A stretch of 64,000 bases of DNA from Sutcliffiella sp. FSL R7-0096 (GCF_038595065.1 NZ_CP152003.1:4754001-4818000); one strand, 5' to 3'; positions 41,886-50,076 are shown, counted from the first letter of the stretch. Numbers and translations: made by a program. Notes: generated from the sequence alone by a model not told the origin.

Positions 41886-42725
41886 CTACGCTCCTTTGGC
41901 AAATACAGCGATTATTTTCTGAAAAGAATCTACCTGCAGGCTAGCACCACCGACAAGCACTCCATCAATGTCGGTCATCGCCGCGAACTCTTTCGCATTG
42001 TTCTCATTTACAGATCCGCCATATAAAATGCTGACCTTCTCTGCGTTCTCCTTATCAAGATGAGCGAGAACAGCACGGATGTATGCATGGATGCGCTGTG
42101 CTTCCTCCGCTGTCGAAGATTCCCCAGTTCCGATTGCCCATACCGGCTCATACGCGAAAACCACCTGGGAAACATCCATTCCGTCCATGGCACCGAGAAT
42201 CTGTTTGGTCAACACCTTTTCTGTCTGGTTCTGCTGCTTTTGTTCCAAGGTTTCCCCAATGCAGATGATAGGGGTCAGACCCTTTTTTAAGGCTTGTTTT
42301 GCTTTTAGGTTCACGGTTGCATCATCTTCTTGTGCGTATTGCCTTCTTTCGGAGTGTCCGATGATGCAATGAGTGCAACCAAGATCTTTTAACAGGCTTG
42401 CAGCCGTTTCCCCTGTGTAGGCGCCTTTTTCTTCTTGGTGAACATTTTGGGCACCTATTTGAATCTCTTTATTTTGTCCTTGGACGTAAAGCTTTGCGGG
42501 ATACAGGAGTGGGGCAGGTGGGCAAACCACCACTTCCACCCCGTTTCCTTCTTTAAGCTGTTGTAAAAAGTCCAGCGTTTCCTGGATGTTTTTGTTCATC
42601 TTCCAATTGGCGATGACGTATTGCTTCCTGCCGGTACTGGATGGCAAGCTGTTCAAAGAACCAGTGGATTGCTCTACCGCCTCTTGGACAAGTTGTTTGA
42701 TATAGGCTTTAATGGATTGATCCAT
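41886..42725 (-). CDS. tpiA: Triosephosphate isomerase with N-terminal microcompartment peptide
   Basis: The enzyme turns glyceraldehyde 3-phosphate into dihydroxyacetone phosphate. Active-site residues are present: NWKMNK, IIGHSERR and AYEPVWAIGTG. At 279 residues it is about 30 longer than standard TPI. The extra N terminus (MDQSIKAYIKQLVQEAVEQ plus a Ser-rich linker) is an amphipathic helix like those on the other enzymes of the operon. A second, glycolytic TPI should exist elsewhere in the genome. It would consume the triose made by DeoC within the shell. Confidence 0.93.
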   Translation of the reverse strand: MDQSIKAYIKQLVQEAVEQSTGSLNSLPSSTGRKQYVIANWKMNKNIQETLDFLQQLKEGNGVEVVVCPPAPLLYPAKLYVQGQNKEIQIGAQNVHQEEKGAYTGETAASLLKDLGCTHCIIGHSERRQYAQEDDATVNLKAKQALKKGLTPIICIGETLEQKQQNQTEKVLTKQILGAMDGMDVSQVVFAYEPVWAIGTGESSTAEEAQRIHAYIRAVLAHLDKENAEKVSILYGGSVNENNAKEFAAMTDIDGVLVGGASLQVDSFQKIIAVFAKGA

Positions 42726-42738
42726 CCTACTCTACCTA

Positions 42739-43128
42739 CTATTTCGCTGCCGGTAGAATTCCGTTTACTTCGGAGTTTGGACGTGGGATTACGTGTACAG
42801 ATACTAGGTTCCCGACTCGTCCTGCTGCATCCGCTCCAGCTTCTGTTGCCGCTTTTACAGCTCCTACATCACCGCGTACCATAACTGTCACAAGTCCGCC
42901 ACCAACGAGTTCTTTTCCTACAAGTGTTACGTTTGCTGCCTTTACCATTGCGTCTGCTGCTTCAATTGCCCCGATTAAACCTTTTGTTTCGATCATTCCT
43001 AATGCTTCTTGACTCATTTGAATTCCTCCTAATGGTTGTTTAATAGTTTTGGATTTTGATTGCTTTTTCGTTTTTTTAGGTGGTTCCACAGGCTGTCCCT
43101 CTTGAGGTAGTTCATTCAGTTCTGCCAT
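42739..43128 (-). CDS. BMC hexameric shell protein with N-terminal extension, possible dual start
   Basis: The C-terminal 92 residues are a standard BMC-H protein ([40 protein letters not shown]). The first 37 residues are Lys/Pro-rich (for example [14 protein letters not shown]). Both possible starts have good ribosome sites: GGAGGGGG before the ATG at 43128, and AGGAGG before the ATG at 43017. The outer start leaves 14 bases to the upstream gene, the normal operon spacing. Two forms of the shell protein may therefore be made from one gene. Confidence 0.85.
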   Translation of the reverse strand: MAELNELPQEGQPVEPPKKTKKQSKSKTIKQPLGGIQMSQEALGMIETKGLIGAIEAADAMVKAANVTLVGKELVGGGLVTVMVRGDVGAVKAATEAGADAAGRVGNLVSVHVIPRPNSEVNGILPAAK

Positions 43129-43142
43129 TTTTCATCCCCCTC

Positions 43143-44576
43143 CTAAATGATTCTAAAGCTGTCTACCAGCACGCAACGTCTTTGGCGGGTGAAGGTTTTT
43201 GCTGAAGTAAGCCCTTCTCCCGTCGGACCTGCAATGGTGAGGGTGGTAAACCCTTCACTCTGGTAGCCAAGACCTGCAACAGATGGACCGTTTTTCACAA
43301 AGATGGTTGCTTGAATTTCTTTTGCCATCTTTGTCAGGTTGGTGACATTCTGAGAATGCATGATGGCAGTGTGTCTGTTTCCTTTTTCAGCTTTCACAGC
43401 AAGACTGATCGCTTTATCCACATCTGATACTCTGACAATTGGCAGGATTGGCATTAGCATTTCAGTGTGTACCAATGGGTGATCTTCCTTTGTTTCTGCA
43501 ATGATGAGCCTTACATTGGCGTCAGTCCTGATGCCTGCCGCTTCAAGCAGAACGGATGCGTTCTTTCCGATAAAATCGCGGTTCGGATAGTGCTTCTCCC
43601 CTTTTTTGACCAGCACTTTTTCAAGGAGCTTGTCCAACTGAAAGCCTTTCAGTTCGATGGCACCGTTTTTGGCCATCTCACTTTTTAAGGAGTTGGCTAC
43701 TTTTTCGACAACGAACACCTCTTTTTCCGCTGTGCAGAGGACATTGTTATCAAAGCTTGCGCCGGTTACGATGTCTTTTGCAGCTTTGGAAATAACTGCT
43801 GTTTCATCCACGACCACCGGTGGGTTCCCGGGACCTGCGGCAATCACTTTCTTCCCGGAGCTCATTGCCGCCTGAACAACGATGCCACCGCCTGTTACGA
43901 CTAACGCCTTTACTTTCGGATGCTTCATCACTTCGTTAGATGTCTCAATGTTGGGACTCGCAACAGAAGTAAGCGTGTTGGCAGGCCCTCCTGCAGCCAC
44001 AATCGCATCATTTAAAAGCTGCATGGTTTTGATGGAAACTTGCTTAGCACTTGGGTGTGGGTTGAAAACAACCGCGTTCCCTGCTGCTACTAGAGAGATA
44101 GAGTTGTTGATGATGGTTGCTGCCGGGTTCGTGGATGGGGTGATGGCACCGTAAACACCAACTGGTGAATACTCGACTAGGGTCAGGCCCCCGTCCCCGG
44201 AATAGGTAGTGGCAACAATGTCTTCCACTCCAGGTGTTTTATCAGCAGCCAAGAGGTTCTTCGCCACCTTGTCCTCCACTCGTCCAAGTTCCGTTTCTTT
44301 GACTGCGAGCTCTGCAAGGGCTTGGGCATGCTCCCTGCTTACTTCCCGCATCTTTTCTATCATGTTCTTGCGTGTTTCAAGTGGGATCGCCCTCAGCTTG
44401 TCCCATGCTTCTGTTGCAGCATCTGCAGCTTCATCGACAGTGCGAAACACACCTTTTCCGAGTGGGACCTCGCTGTTTCCCTGTTCAGGAGCAGGTGAGG
44501 GCTGTTTGTTTTCCCCCCCAAGCTGGGCAAGGACTTGAGCAACCATTTCTTTTATGTCGCTTTCCTTGATTTGCAC
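43143..44576 (-). CDS. CoA-acylating aldehyde dehydrogenase (EutE/PduP type)
   Basis: This 477-residue enzyme oxidises an aldehyde, probably acetaldehyde, with NAD and CoA to acyl-CoA. The catalytic cysteine lies in SFDNNVLCTAEKEVFVVE, and the NAD-binding region includes VTGGGIVVQAAM and AAGPGNPPVVVDE. The first 18 residues (MQIKESDIKEMVAQVLAQ) form the amphipathic targeting helix, followed by a Pro/Glu-rich linker. The GTG start follows AAAGGAGG. It is the core enzyme of a metabolosome and takes the toxic aldehyde produced by DeoC. Confidence 0.93.
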   Translation of the reverse strand: MQIKESDIKEMVAQVLAQLGGENKQPSPAPEQGNSEVPLGKGVFRTVDEAADAATEAWDKLRAIPLETRKNMIEKMREVSREHAQALAELAVKETELGRVEDKVAKNLLAADKTPGVEDIVATTYSGDGGLTLVEYSPVGVYGAITPSTNPAATIINNSISLVAAGNAVVFNPHPSAKQVSIKTMQLLNDAIVAAGGPANTLTSVASPNIETSNEVMKHPKVKALVVTGGGIVVQAAMSSGKKVIAAGPGNPPVVVDETAVISKAAKDIVTGASFDNNVLCTAEKEVFVVEKVANSLKSEMAKNGAIELKGFQLDKLLEKVLVKKGEKHYPNRDFIGKNASVLLEAAGIRTDANVRLIIAETKEDHPLVHTEMLMPILPIVRVSDVDKAISLAVKAEKGNRHTAIMHSQNVTNLTKMAKEIQATIFVKNGPSVAGLGYQSEGFTTLTIAGPTGEGLTSAKTFTRQRRCVLVDSFRII

Positions 44577-44578
44577 GT

Positions 44579-44878
44579 TTAATTACCTCCTTTTGTAAAG
44601 GTCAGGGATCCGTTCAGTTCTATCTGATCCACGATGCCTACAATGGCAGCGTCAACAGGTACCCCGTTCGTAATTTCTGTCTGTCTCGCAGAGCTTCCGC
44701 TTACGATCAAGACGACTTCCCCTACGCCAGACCCGACTGTGTCGATGGCAACAAGAGGTTTTCCATCTTCTTCGATTGTTTTTATATCAAGCGGTGTGAC
44801 GATCAGCAGCTTTTTGCCTTTGAGTTTTTCCGCTTTGGTGGTTGCGACGATGGAGCCTGTTACTTTTGCAATGATCAT
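44579..44878 (-). CDS. BMC pentameric vertex protein (EutN/CcmL), third copy
   Basis: The 99-residue protein has the EutN/CcmL pattern MIIAKVTGSIVATTKAEKLKG, trimmed here, LLIVTPLDIKTIEEDG and VGSGVGEVVLIVSGSSARQT. It stands just before the aldehyde dehydrogenase gene and follows the ~120-bp repeat at 44939-45058. AAAGGAGG lies ten bases before the ATG. Confidence 0.9.
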   Translation of the reverse strand: MIIAKVTGSIVATTKAEKLKGKKLLIVTPLDIKTIEEDGKPLVAIDTVGSGVGEVVLIVSGSSARQTEITNGVPVDAAIVGIVDQIELNGSLTFTKGGN

Positions 44879-44938
44879 GAGTGCGTTGCCTCCTTTCTAG
44901 GAGCCTATTAAAGCATATTAGTTTAACCGTTCCTTTTC

Positions 44939-45058
44939 GCTGCATGCATTCGCTTTCCGCGGGGCGACCTTGAGCCCTCCTCAGGCTACGCTCTGCGGGG
45001 TCTCAAGATTGTCGCTATCCCCCCGCAGGAGTCGAGTGCCTTCCGCTCCAATCCACTG
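44939..45058. repeat. Interspersed repeat, second subtype (copy 5)
   Basis: The interior matches the 7081 family (GGGGCGACCTTGAGCC, GGGGTCTCAAGATTGTCGCT, CCCCGCAGGAGTC), but the ends differ (GCATGCATTCGC and GAGTGCCTTCCGC). It is inserted between the flavoprotein and EutN genes of the BMC operon. Confidence 0.78.
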
Positions 45059-45070
45059 TTCTCTTCAGAC

Positions 45071-45808
45071 TTATGTTTCTTTTTGAATCTGGATCTTCAG
45101 CTCTCTTGCCATGTCTTTGGCAATGGGTGTGATTTTGCTATTCTTTGGAACCGATAAGGCTTTTACCTTACTCGTGGATGCACGCTCAATGTGCTTTGCA
45201 AGGACAAGTGGTTGCTTTTCCTGATATAGGTTGTGTTGTTCTATTGCAGTGCGTACAAGTTGATTCAACGGTACCCATTTCACTTGATCCTTTTGGGTGG
45301 TGCGCATGTAACTTTGCAGTTTTTCTTGAACAGAATAAGGTGCCAGAATTTGTTGATACACTCCAAGCTCCACTTCATTGTTGACGATGACGATCGGTTT
45401 TCCTAATAGCTGGAACTGGATGGCTGTCTGTGTGGTCCGGTCGTCATCCAGCATCATGGCAAGCTTTGATACTAATTGGAAGGAGGCTACCGGAAGAATC
45501 AGAAGGTCCGTCGATGTCCAGAGTGCCTGCAACTCCTGGTAACCTGCACTATCCAACGGCAGTACACCTTCTTCTCCTTCAAGTAGCTCCTTCCATTCCT
45601 TTGAAGCTACTATCCTCACCTGAAATGATGACTTTATTTCCGTAACCGCTTTCAAAATACTGTTTGGATCAGTAGATTGGTAGCTTAATAGGACGGTTAT
45701 GGATGGCTTATTTTTAACACTTTTGGTAATGGTGGTTTCGGCTTGTTCGGACATGTACGCTTCGACAGCCCTTTTGACAAGCTCTCTAACCGTTTCCTTT
45801 ACATCCAC
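45071..45808 (-). CDS. BMC-associated flavoprotein (UbiX/DFP-like fold)
   Basis: The about 245-residue protein has a flavoprotein-like Rossmann core: PSITVLLSYQSTDPNSILKA, then STDLLILPVASFQLVSKLA and QLLGKPIVIVNNEV. Proteins of this fold accompany several uncharacterised metabolosomes, where the reaction is unknown. The N terminus (VDVKETVRELVKRAVEAYM) is another amphipathic targeting helix, so it is probably encapsulated. I chose the GTG at 45808 by analogy with the other leaders; a GTG at 45814 is also near GGAGGGAGG. It overlaps pduL by about 23 bases. Confidence 0.72.
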   Translation of the reverse strand: MDVKETVRELVKRAVEAYMSEQAETTITKSVKNKPSITVLLSYQSTDPNSILKAVTEIKSSFQVRIVASKEWKELLEGEEGVLPLDSAGYQELQALWTSTDLLILPVASFQLVSKLAMMLDDDRTTQTAIQFQLLGKPIVIVNNEVELGVYQQILAPYSVQEKLQSYMRTTQKDQVKWVPLNQLVRTAIEQHNLYQEKQPLVLAKHIERASTSKVKALSVPKNSKITPIAKDMARELKIQIQKET

Positions 45809-46475
45809 AGCCACAACCTCCCTCCTTTTCTGGAGAACACTGTATTGCGGTAATTTTACCAAGCTGACCATTTTTAATGTTGGCTGCATTGGCCTCATCT
45901 AGATCGATGTGCATCTCCAACTTATATTTAGGTGAGACTCGGATCAGAACATTGGAGTAGGTAAGACCGCGTGGACCATCAACTTTTATATCCACCATGT
46001 CTCCGTCCTTCACCCCAAATCTCTCTCCATCATCCGGGTGCATATGGATATGACGGGAGGCGCAAATCAAGCACTCTTCCACTTTTATTTGTCCTCTTGG
46101 TCCCATGATCGTGATGGATTCCGAGCCTGCTAGATCTCCTGATTGGCGGATCGGCGGAGTCACCCCTAAGGTGTAACCATCAAACAAGGAGATTTCCACT
46201 TGGGTTTTCCCTCTTGCCGGTCCGAGAACCCGCACATTTGGAATTCTGCCTTTTGGACCTATCAGTGTTACCGTTTCTTTTGCAGCAAACTGGTTGGGTT
46301 GCGAGAGGTCCTTCAGCTTTTTCAGCTCGTAGCCCCTCCCGAAGAGGCGTTCCACATGTTCGGGAGACAGATGGATATGCCGGTTGGATACGGCAATCGG
46401 CACCTGTTTCATAGAAGTTTGCATGGTGTTCTGAACTACCTCTTGCACCAGCGCCTTAATGGTCGCTCGATCCAT
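45786..46475 (-). CDS. pduL: PduL-type phosphate propanoyl/acetyltransferase
   Basis: PduL converts acyl-CoA and phosphate to acyl phosphate and CoA, recycling CoA within the shell. The two metal-site motifs are present: VAVSNRHIHLSPEHVE and CASRHIHMHPDDGERFG, with a third site in HIDLDEANAA. The N-terminal helix MDRATIKALVQEVVQNTM is the encapsulation peptide. The C terminus is unusual: GGCGCGCKGNG, four cysteines or more in a glycine tail that standard PduL lacks. It overlaps the deoR stop by 20 bases. Confidence 0.92.
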   Translation of the reverse strand: MDRATIKALVQEVVQNTMQTSMKQVPIAVSNRHIHLSPEHVERLFGRGYELKKLKDLSQPNQFAAKETVTLIGPKGRIPNVRVLGPARGKTQVEISLFDGYTLGVTPPIRQSGDLAGSESITIMGPRGQIKVEECLICASRHIHMHPDDGERFGVKDGDMVDIKVDGPRGLTYSNVLIRVSPKYKLEMHIDLDEANAANIKNGQLGKITAIQCSPEKEGGCGCGCKGNG

Positions 46476-47427
46476 TGTTCCTCTCCCCCATTTCCAACAA
46501 AGCTTTTGCTGTATATTGATCGGTGATCAGGACATTGGCATAATTACCATTAAGTGCCCCTAAGATGCCTTCCACTTTCTTGTTACCACCTGCCACAAGG
46601 ATGCTGTATTCTTTTTCCGCCAAGTGGGAAAGTTCGATGCCAATGGTGCGGTCATTCAGAGATTGATTGCTGATATGTCCATTGATGTCGATGAAGCGCG
46701 AGCAGATATCCGCCACCGTTGCATTCTTCTTCAACGTTTCCACATCAGTGTCTAAAAAGTAACCCGCCCGCATAAGCGTCGACTGCTCCCCGGCCTCTCC
46801 TACAGTGTAGATGGCGATGTTGGCTTTTCGTCCGAGTTCCAGCACCTTGTTTATGTGTCTGTCTGCGACGATCGCCTGCTTTACGACAGGGTGATCCACC
46901 ACTGCCGGGACAGGTAGGAAGTGCGGTGTGGTATGGAACGCCGTTGCGAGACCATTGATAATATCAGAAGCGTGGGTGTTAAGTTCCGAGTAACTCACAC
47001 CGCCATTCAATTGCACAATTTCCACATCATGAACACTTTTAGGGTTAAGCTGCTGGGACAATTGATAAAGGGTTGTCCCCCAGGTAATACCGATCGTATC
47101 GCCATTTTTCACAATGCCATACAAGTATTCGGCCGCCGCCTCCCCGATTCTGCCTTTGATATGGTTATCTTCGTATGCCGGAACGGATGTGACAATGCAA
47201 TCTTTCAGTCCGAAGGTTTCTTGGAGCCTTGCTGCCAGTCCATTTATATCTTCTGTCGGATCACAAATTTTGATATGTACAACGCCATCCTGTTTTGCCT
47301 GGTCAAGCAGTCGTGATACGGTAGGACGAGATACGCCAAGCTTTTTGGCGATTTCCTGTTGGCTGTAATTGAATAAATAATACATTTTAGCCACTTCTAC
47401 TAAACGGGCTATTTTTTCATTCTGCAT
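46456..47427 (-). CDS. deoR: Deoxyribonucleoside regulator (SorC family)
   Basis: The 323-residue repressor closely resembles B. subtilis DeoR: helix-turn-helix YSQQEIAKKLGVSRPTVSRLL, then GDTIGITWGTTLYQLSQQL, the SorC effector site. The end is ERSILVAGG-type, here YSILVAGGNKKVEGILGALNG in part. B. subtilis DeoR responds to deoxyribose 5-phosphate. It is the first gene of the BMC operon, which fits a locus for deoxyribose breakdown. Promoter, operator-like palindrome and cre-like sites are upstream. Confidence 0.92.
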   Translation of the reverse strand: MQNEKIARLVEVAKMYYLFNYSQQEIAKKLGVSRPTVSRLLDQAKQDGVVHIKICDPTEDINGLAARLQETFGLKDCIVTSVPAYEDNHIKGRIGEAAAEYLYGIVKNGDTIGITWGTTLYQLSQQLNPKSVHDVEIVQLNGGVSYSELNTHASDIINGLATAFHTTPHFLPVPAVVDHPVVKQAIVADRHINKVLELGRKANIAIYTVGEAGEQSTLMRAGYFLDTDVETLKKNATVADICSRFIDINGHISNQSLNDRTIGIELSHLAEKEYSILVAGGNKKVEGILGALNGNYANVLITDQYTAKALLEMGERNNGSSDH

Positions 47428-47452
47428 GTTCGTTTCACCCGATTTTCAAATT

Positions 47453-47460
47453 ATGTTCAT
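47453..47460 (-). promoter_or_regulatory. DeoR half-operator (candidate)
   Basis: ATGTTCAT is the exact inverse of the ATGAACAT found in the palindrome at 47561-47573. It lies 26 bases before the deoR start, about 110 bases from that site, where a looping repressor could bind both. Confidence 0.4.
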
Positions 47461-47471
47461 GGAAAGAGTAC

Positions 47472-47482
47472 GAAAGCGCTTA
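47472..47482. promoter_or_regulatory. cre-like site 1
   Basis: GAAAGCGCTTA fits the CcpA box core (AAGCGCTT) within the deoR leader. Confidence 0.45.
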
Positions 47483-47526
47483 GAAACATGGTGATTTATG
47501 TAGAAAATTAGGTTCTTTCTTTGGTA

Positions 47527-47539
47527 GTAAGCGCTTTAA
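47527..47539. promoter_or_regulatory. cre-like site 2
   Basis: GTAAGCGCTTTAA resembles the CcpA consensus (TGTAAGCGCTTACA). It lies just downstream of the deoR promoter, the repressing position. Confidence 0.55.
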
Positions 47540-47563
47540 TAAACTTTTGTAAATCTACTAATG

Positions 47564-47573
47564 AACATATGTT
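47564..47573. promoter_or_regulatory. DeoR operator candidate
   Basis: AACATATGTT is a perfect palindrome extended on one side to ATGAACATATGTTAAC. It starts seven bases after the -10 box of the deoR promoter, overlapping the transcription start. Confidence 0.55.
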
Positions 47574-47579
47574 AACTTT

Positions 47580-47607
47580 ATTATAAACCTAGCAAAAATT
47601 CTGTCAA
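47580..47607 (-). promoter_or_regulatory. Sigma-A promoter of the deoR/BMC operon
   Basis: On the minus strand TTGACA (47607-47602), 16 bases, TATAAT (47585-47580): both hexamers are exact consensus. Confidence 0.85.
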
Positions 47608-47633
47608 TATATTTTATTCTTAATAGTCAGATA

Positions 47634-47647
47634 TGTAAGCGCTTGTT
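47634..47647. promoter_or_regulatory. cre-like site 3
   Basis: TGTAAGCGCTTGTT matches the CcpA box except near its end and lies upstream of the -35 of the deoR promoter. The remainder of 47648-47980 holds no gene that I can see. Confidence 0.5.
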
Positions 47648-47980
47648 TGGTATTATGTTTTTTTCGTATAAGGGTTGCTAAAGTAGAGGCGTTTTGGTCA
47701 TCTATTAGAGTAGAAATAGTTAAAATTAAAAGCTTTATAGTGAATTTTTGATCAGAAAGTGCTTCCCTGACGTTTGAAATCTCTCCAAATTTGCCATCAC
47801 CCGCAACCTACTGTCCGTATGGAGGGGAATATTGTCCGAATTTTTAAAACACAAACCAAACTCCCCCATTTACTGTCCAAGCTCACTTCAATACATGCCA
47901 ATCGACAAATGGCATCAAGGTTCGACATACACAAACACCTCTTTATCCCTGACTCCCTGCCAGCGCGCCATTCTTCACAC

Positions 47981-48013
47981 AAAAAAAACACGCCCTCCAA
48001 AATAGAGAGCGTG
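47981..48013 (-). terminator. Terminator of the nupOPQ operon
   Basis: On the minus strand CACGCTCTC pairs with GAGGGCGTG and is followed by eight T. It separates the transporter from deoR. Confidence 0.88.
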
Positions 48014-48027
48014 CCCATACTTCTAAC

Positions 48028-48978
48028 TTATCGTTTCCCAGAATCAAACGGTTCACCAACTGCTTTTGGTGCCTGAGAGGATTTCGAGAAAATGATCAAT
48101 GCGATCAATGTGACGACATACGGGAATACCTTCAAGAATACTGGCGGAATGACAGCCAATGAAGGGACTACCTGTGATACGTTCGCAACCGTAGTCGCAA
48201 AGCCGAAGAATAGCGTTGCCGCCAGGATTCCAAGTGGTTTCCACTGTCCGAAGATCAAGGATGCAAGTGCCAAGAAACCAAGGCCGGCAACCGTACCGTT
48301 GAATTCCCCGCCTGTTGTTACGATAAATACCGCTCCACCAAGTCCAGAGAAAGCACCGGAAATCATAACACCGATATAACGCATTTTGTATACGCTGATT
48401 CCGGCAGCTTCTGCAGCATGCGGATGCTCCCCGCAAGAACGCAAGCGCAAGCCGAATGGCGTTTTGTAAAGTAAGAACGCACTAAAAAGCAGAATGGCTA
48501 GAACCAACCAAGTAGTGGCATACGTTCTTGTGAAAAATAAACTTCCAATCACAGGGAGATCAGATAGAAACGGGATGTTAAATGGTTTCAATGTACTGAT
48601 TTGGATGTTTCCGCTTCCTGTGATATTACGTGCCAAGAAGACCGTGATGGCAGCAGCAATCATATTGATGGCTGTACCACTGATAATCTGATTGGCATGA
48701 AGATTGATACTTGCAAAGGCATGAAGGAGGGAGAACAATAATCCCATCAAGGTTGCCAAGGCAAGACCGATCCAGATCGCTTTTTGCTGACCGGGCATCA
48801 TCGCCTGCATCTTCAGGATGACAAGGGCACCTGTGAAAGCACCGATGACCATTAAACCTTCCAAACCGATGTTAACGACACCACTTCGTTCACTGAATAA
48901 AGCTCCCAGCGCTGTGATCAAAAGAGGGATAGTGAAGATAATTGCATACGGAGCTATTTGCTGAATCGTTGTCCACAT
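48028..48978 (-). CDS. nupQ: Nucleoside ABC transporter permease (NupQ-type)
   Basis: The 316-residue membrane protein belongs to the BPD_transp_2 permease group, with about eight to ten spans and the family motif LTALGALFSERSGVVNIGLEG at the start. A second motif is YKTPFGLRLRSCGEHPHAAEAAG. In B. subtilis NupNOPQ imports guanosine and other nucleosides. GAGGAGG precedes the ATG, four bases after nupP. Beside deoR and the BMC operon, it would supply (deoxy)nucleosides. Confidence 0.88.
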   Translation of the reverse strand: MWTTIQQIAPYAIIFTIPLLITALGALFSERSGVVNIGLEGLMVIGAFTGALVILKMQAMMPGQQKAIWIGLALATLMGLLFSLLHAFASINLHANQIISGTAINMIAAAITVFLARNITGSGNIQISTLKPFNIPFLSDLPVIGSLFFTRTYATTWLVLAILLFSAFLLYKTPFGLRLRSCGEHPHAAEAAGISVYKMRYIGVMISGAFSGLGGAVFIVTTGGEFNGTVAGLGFLALASLIFGQWKPLGILAATLFFGFATTVANVSQVVPSLAVIPPVFLKVFPYVVTLIALIIFSKSSQAPKAVGEPFDSGKR

Positions 48979-48981
48979 ACC

Positions 48982-50076
48982 TTATACCTCCTCCTTCTTT
49001 TCAGTCTCGGTCGTGTTACGAACGATCGCTGGTTGTTTTTTATTCTTCTTTTTATTGATGAAGTAACGGATCATTCTGTCTATCAGGATGCTTGTCGCAG
49101 CAAAATAGATAATGATTGCAATGATAGAATCCGCAATTTCAGGTGGAATGTCTGTCATGGCATTCATGAATCCACGGCCGGAATAAAGGAGACCGAAGAA
49201 GATTGCCGCCAATAAAACTCCGATTCCCGTGTTTGCTCCAAGAAGCGCTACAGCAATTCCATCGAATCCTTGCGTTGGCAAAATACCGATCTGAATGCTT
49301 GTCGCATTTCCAGCATAAAATGCCACCCCACCAAGACCTGCAAGTCCACCTGCAATGACCATGGATGTAACAATGCTTCTGTTTACCGCAATTCCTGCAT
49401 ATTCCGCTGAATCACGGTTAAAACCTACTGCTTTCAACTCATATCCAAGTGTAGTTTTATTAATGATAAAAGAGAAAATAATGACGGTGATGGCCGCAAT
49501 GAATAACCCTAAGTTAATGTAAGAGCCATCAAACATGTCCGTTAAAATCGGTGTGCGTAAAGATGCAGATTCCGGAAGCTTTTTAGATTCCGTTTCCAAG
49601 AACTCACCTTTAAAGTACGCAGGTACCGCATAATAAACCGTCCAGTATGCAATCCAGTTCATCATGATGGTGGAAACTACTTCGTGAACATTGAATTTAG
49701 CCTTTAAAAGGCCAGGAACGAATGCCCAAAGAGCTCCTCCGATAAATCCAGCCAACACCATGCAAACCAGCAATAGAGGTCTGGAAAGATCGAATGTCAA
49801 ACCTACTGCCACCGCACAAAAGCCTCCAAAAAGCATTTGTCCGGCCGCTCCGATATTAAACAAGCCGGTACGGAATGCAAAGGCTACGGATAAACCTGTA
49901 AAAATCAGTGGTGTAGCTGTTGCCAGCGTATTCCCTATTCTAGACAGGTTTTTCAAGCCGCCTTCGAATAAGTATTTATATCCTTCCACAGGATTGTTTC
50001 CTGTGACTGCCATCAATATCGCACCTGCAATCAGACCGAAAAGGACAGCAAGTAACGAGATTATGCCATTTCTCAT
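48982..50076 (-). CDS. nupP: Nucleoside ABC transporter permease (NupP-type)
   Basis: This 364-residue permease pairs with NupQ. Typical segments are ATATPLIFTGLSVAFAFRTG and NIGAAGQMLFGGFCA near residue 75, and GYELKAVGFNRDSAEYAGI. It has about ten spans and a positively charged, Lys-rich C-terminal tail. The GAGG box sits directly ahead of the ATG and its start overlaps the nupO stop by four bases (ATGA). Confidence 0.88.
   Translation of the reverse strand: MRNGIISLLAVLFGLIAGAILMAVTGNNPVEGYKYLFEGGLKNLSRIGNTLATATPLIFTGLSVAFAFRTGLFNIGAAGQMLFGGFCAVAVGLTFDLSRPLLLVCMVLAGFIGGALWAFVPGLLKAKFNVHEVVSTIMMNWIAYWTVYYAVPAYFKGEFLETESKKLPESASLRTPILTDMFDGSYINLGLFIAAITVIIFSFIINKTTLGYELKAVGFNRDSAEYAGIAVNRSIVTSMVIAGGLAGLGGVAFYAGNATSIQIGILPTQGFDGIAVALLGANTGIGVLLAAIFFGLLYSGRGFMNAMTDIPPEIADSIIAIIIYFAATSILIDRMIRYFINKKKNKKQPAIVRNTTETEKKEEV

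Noticed and set aside
45071-45898. Longer flavoprotein frame starting at 45898
   Set aside because: It would overlap pduL by 113 bases and lacks a ribosome site, whereas GGAGGGAGG lies just before 45808-45814.
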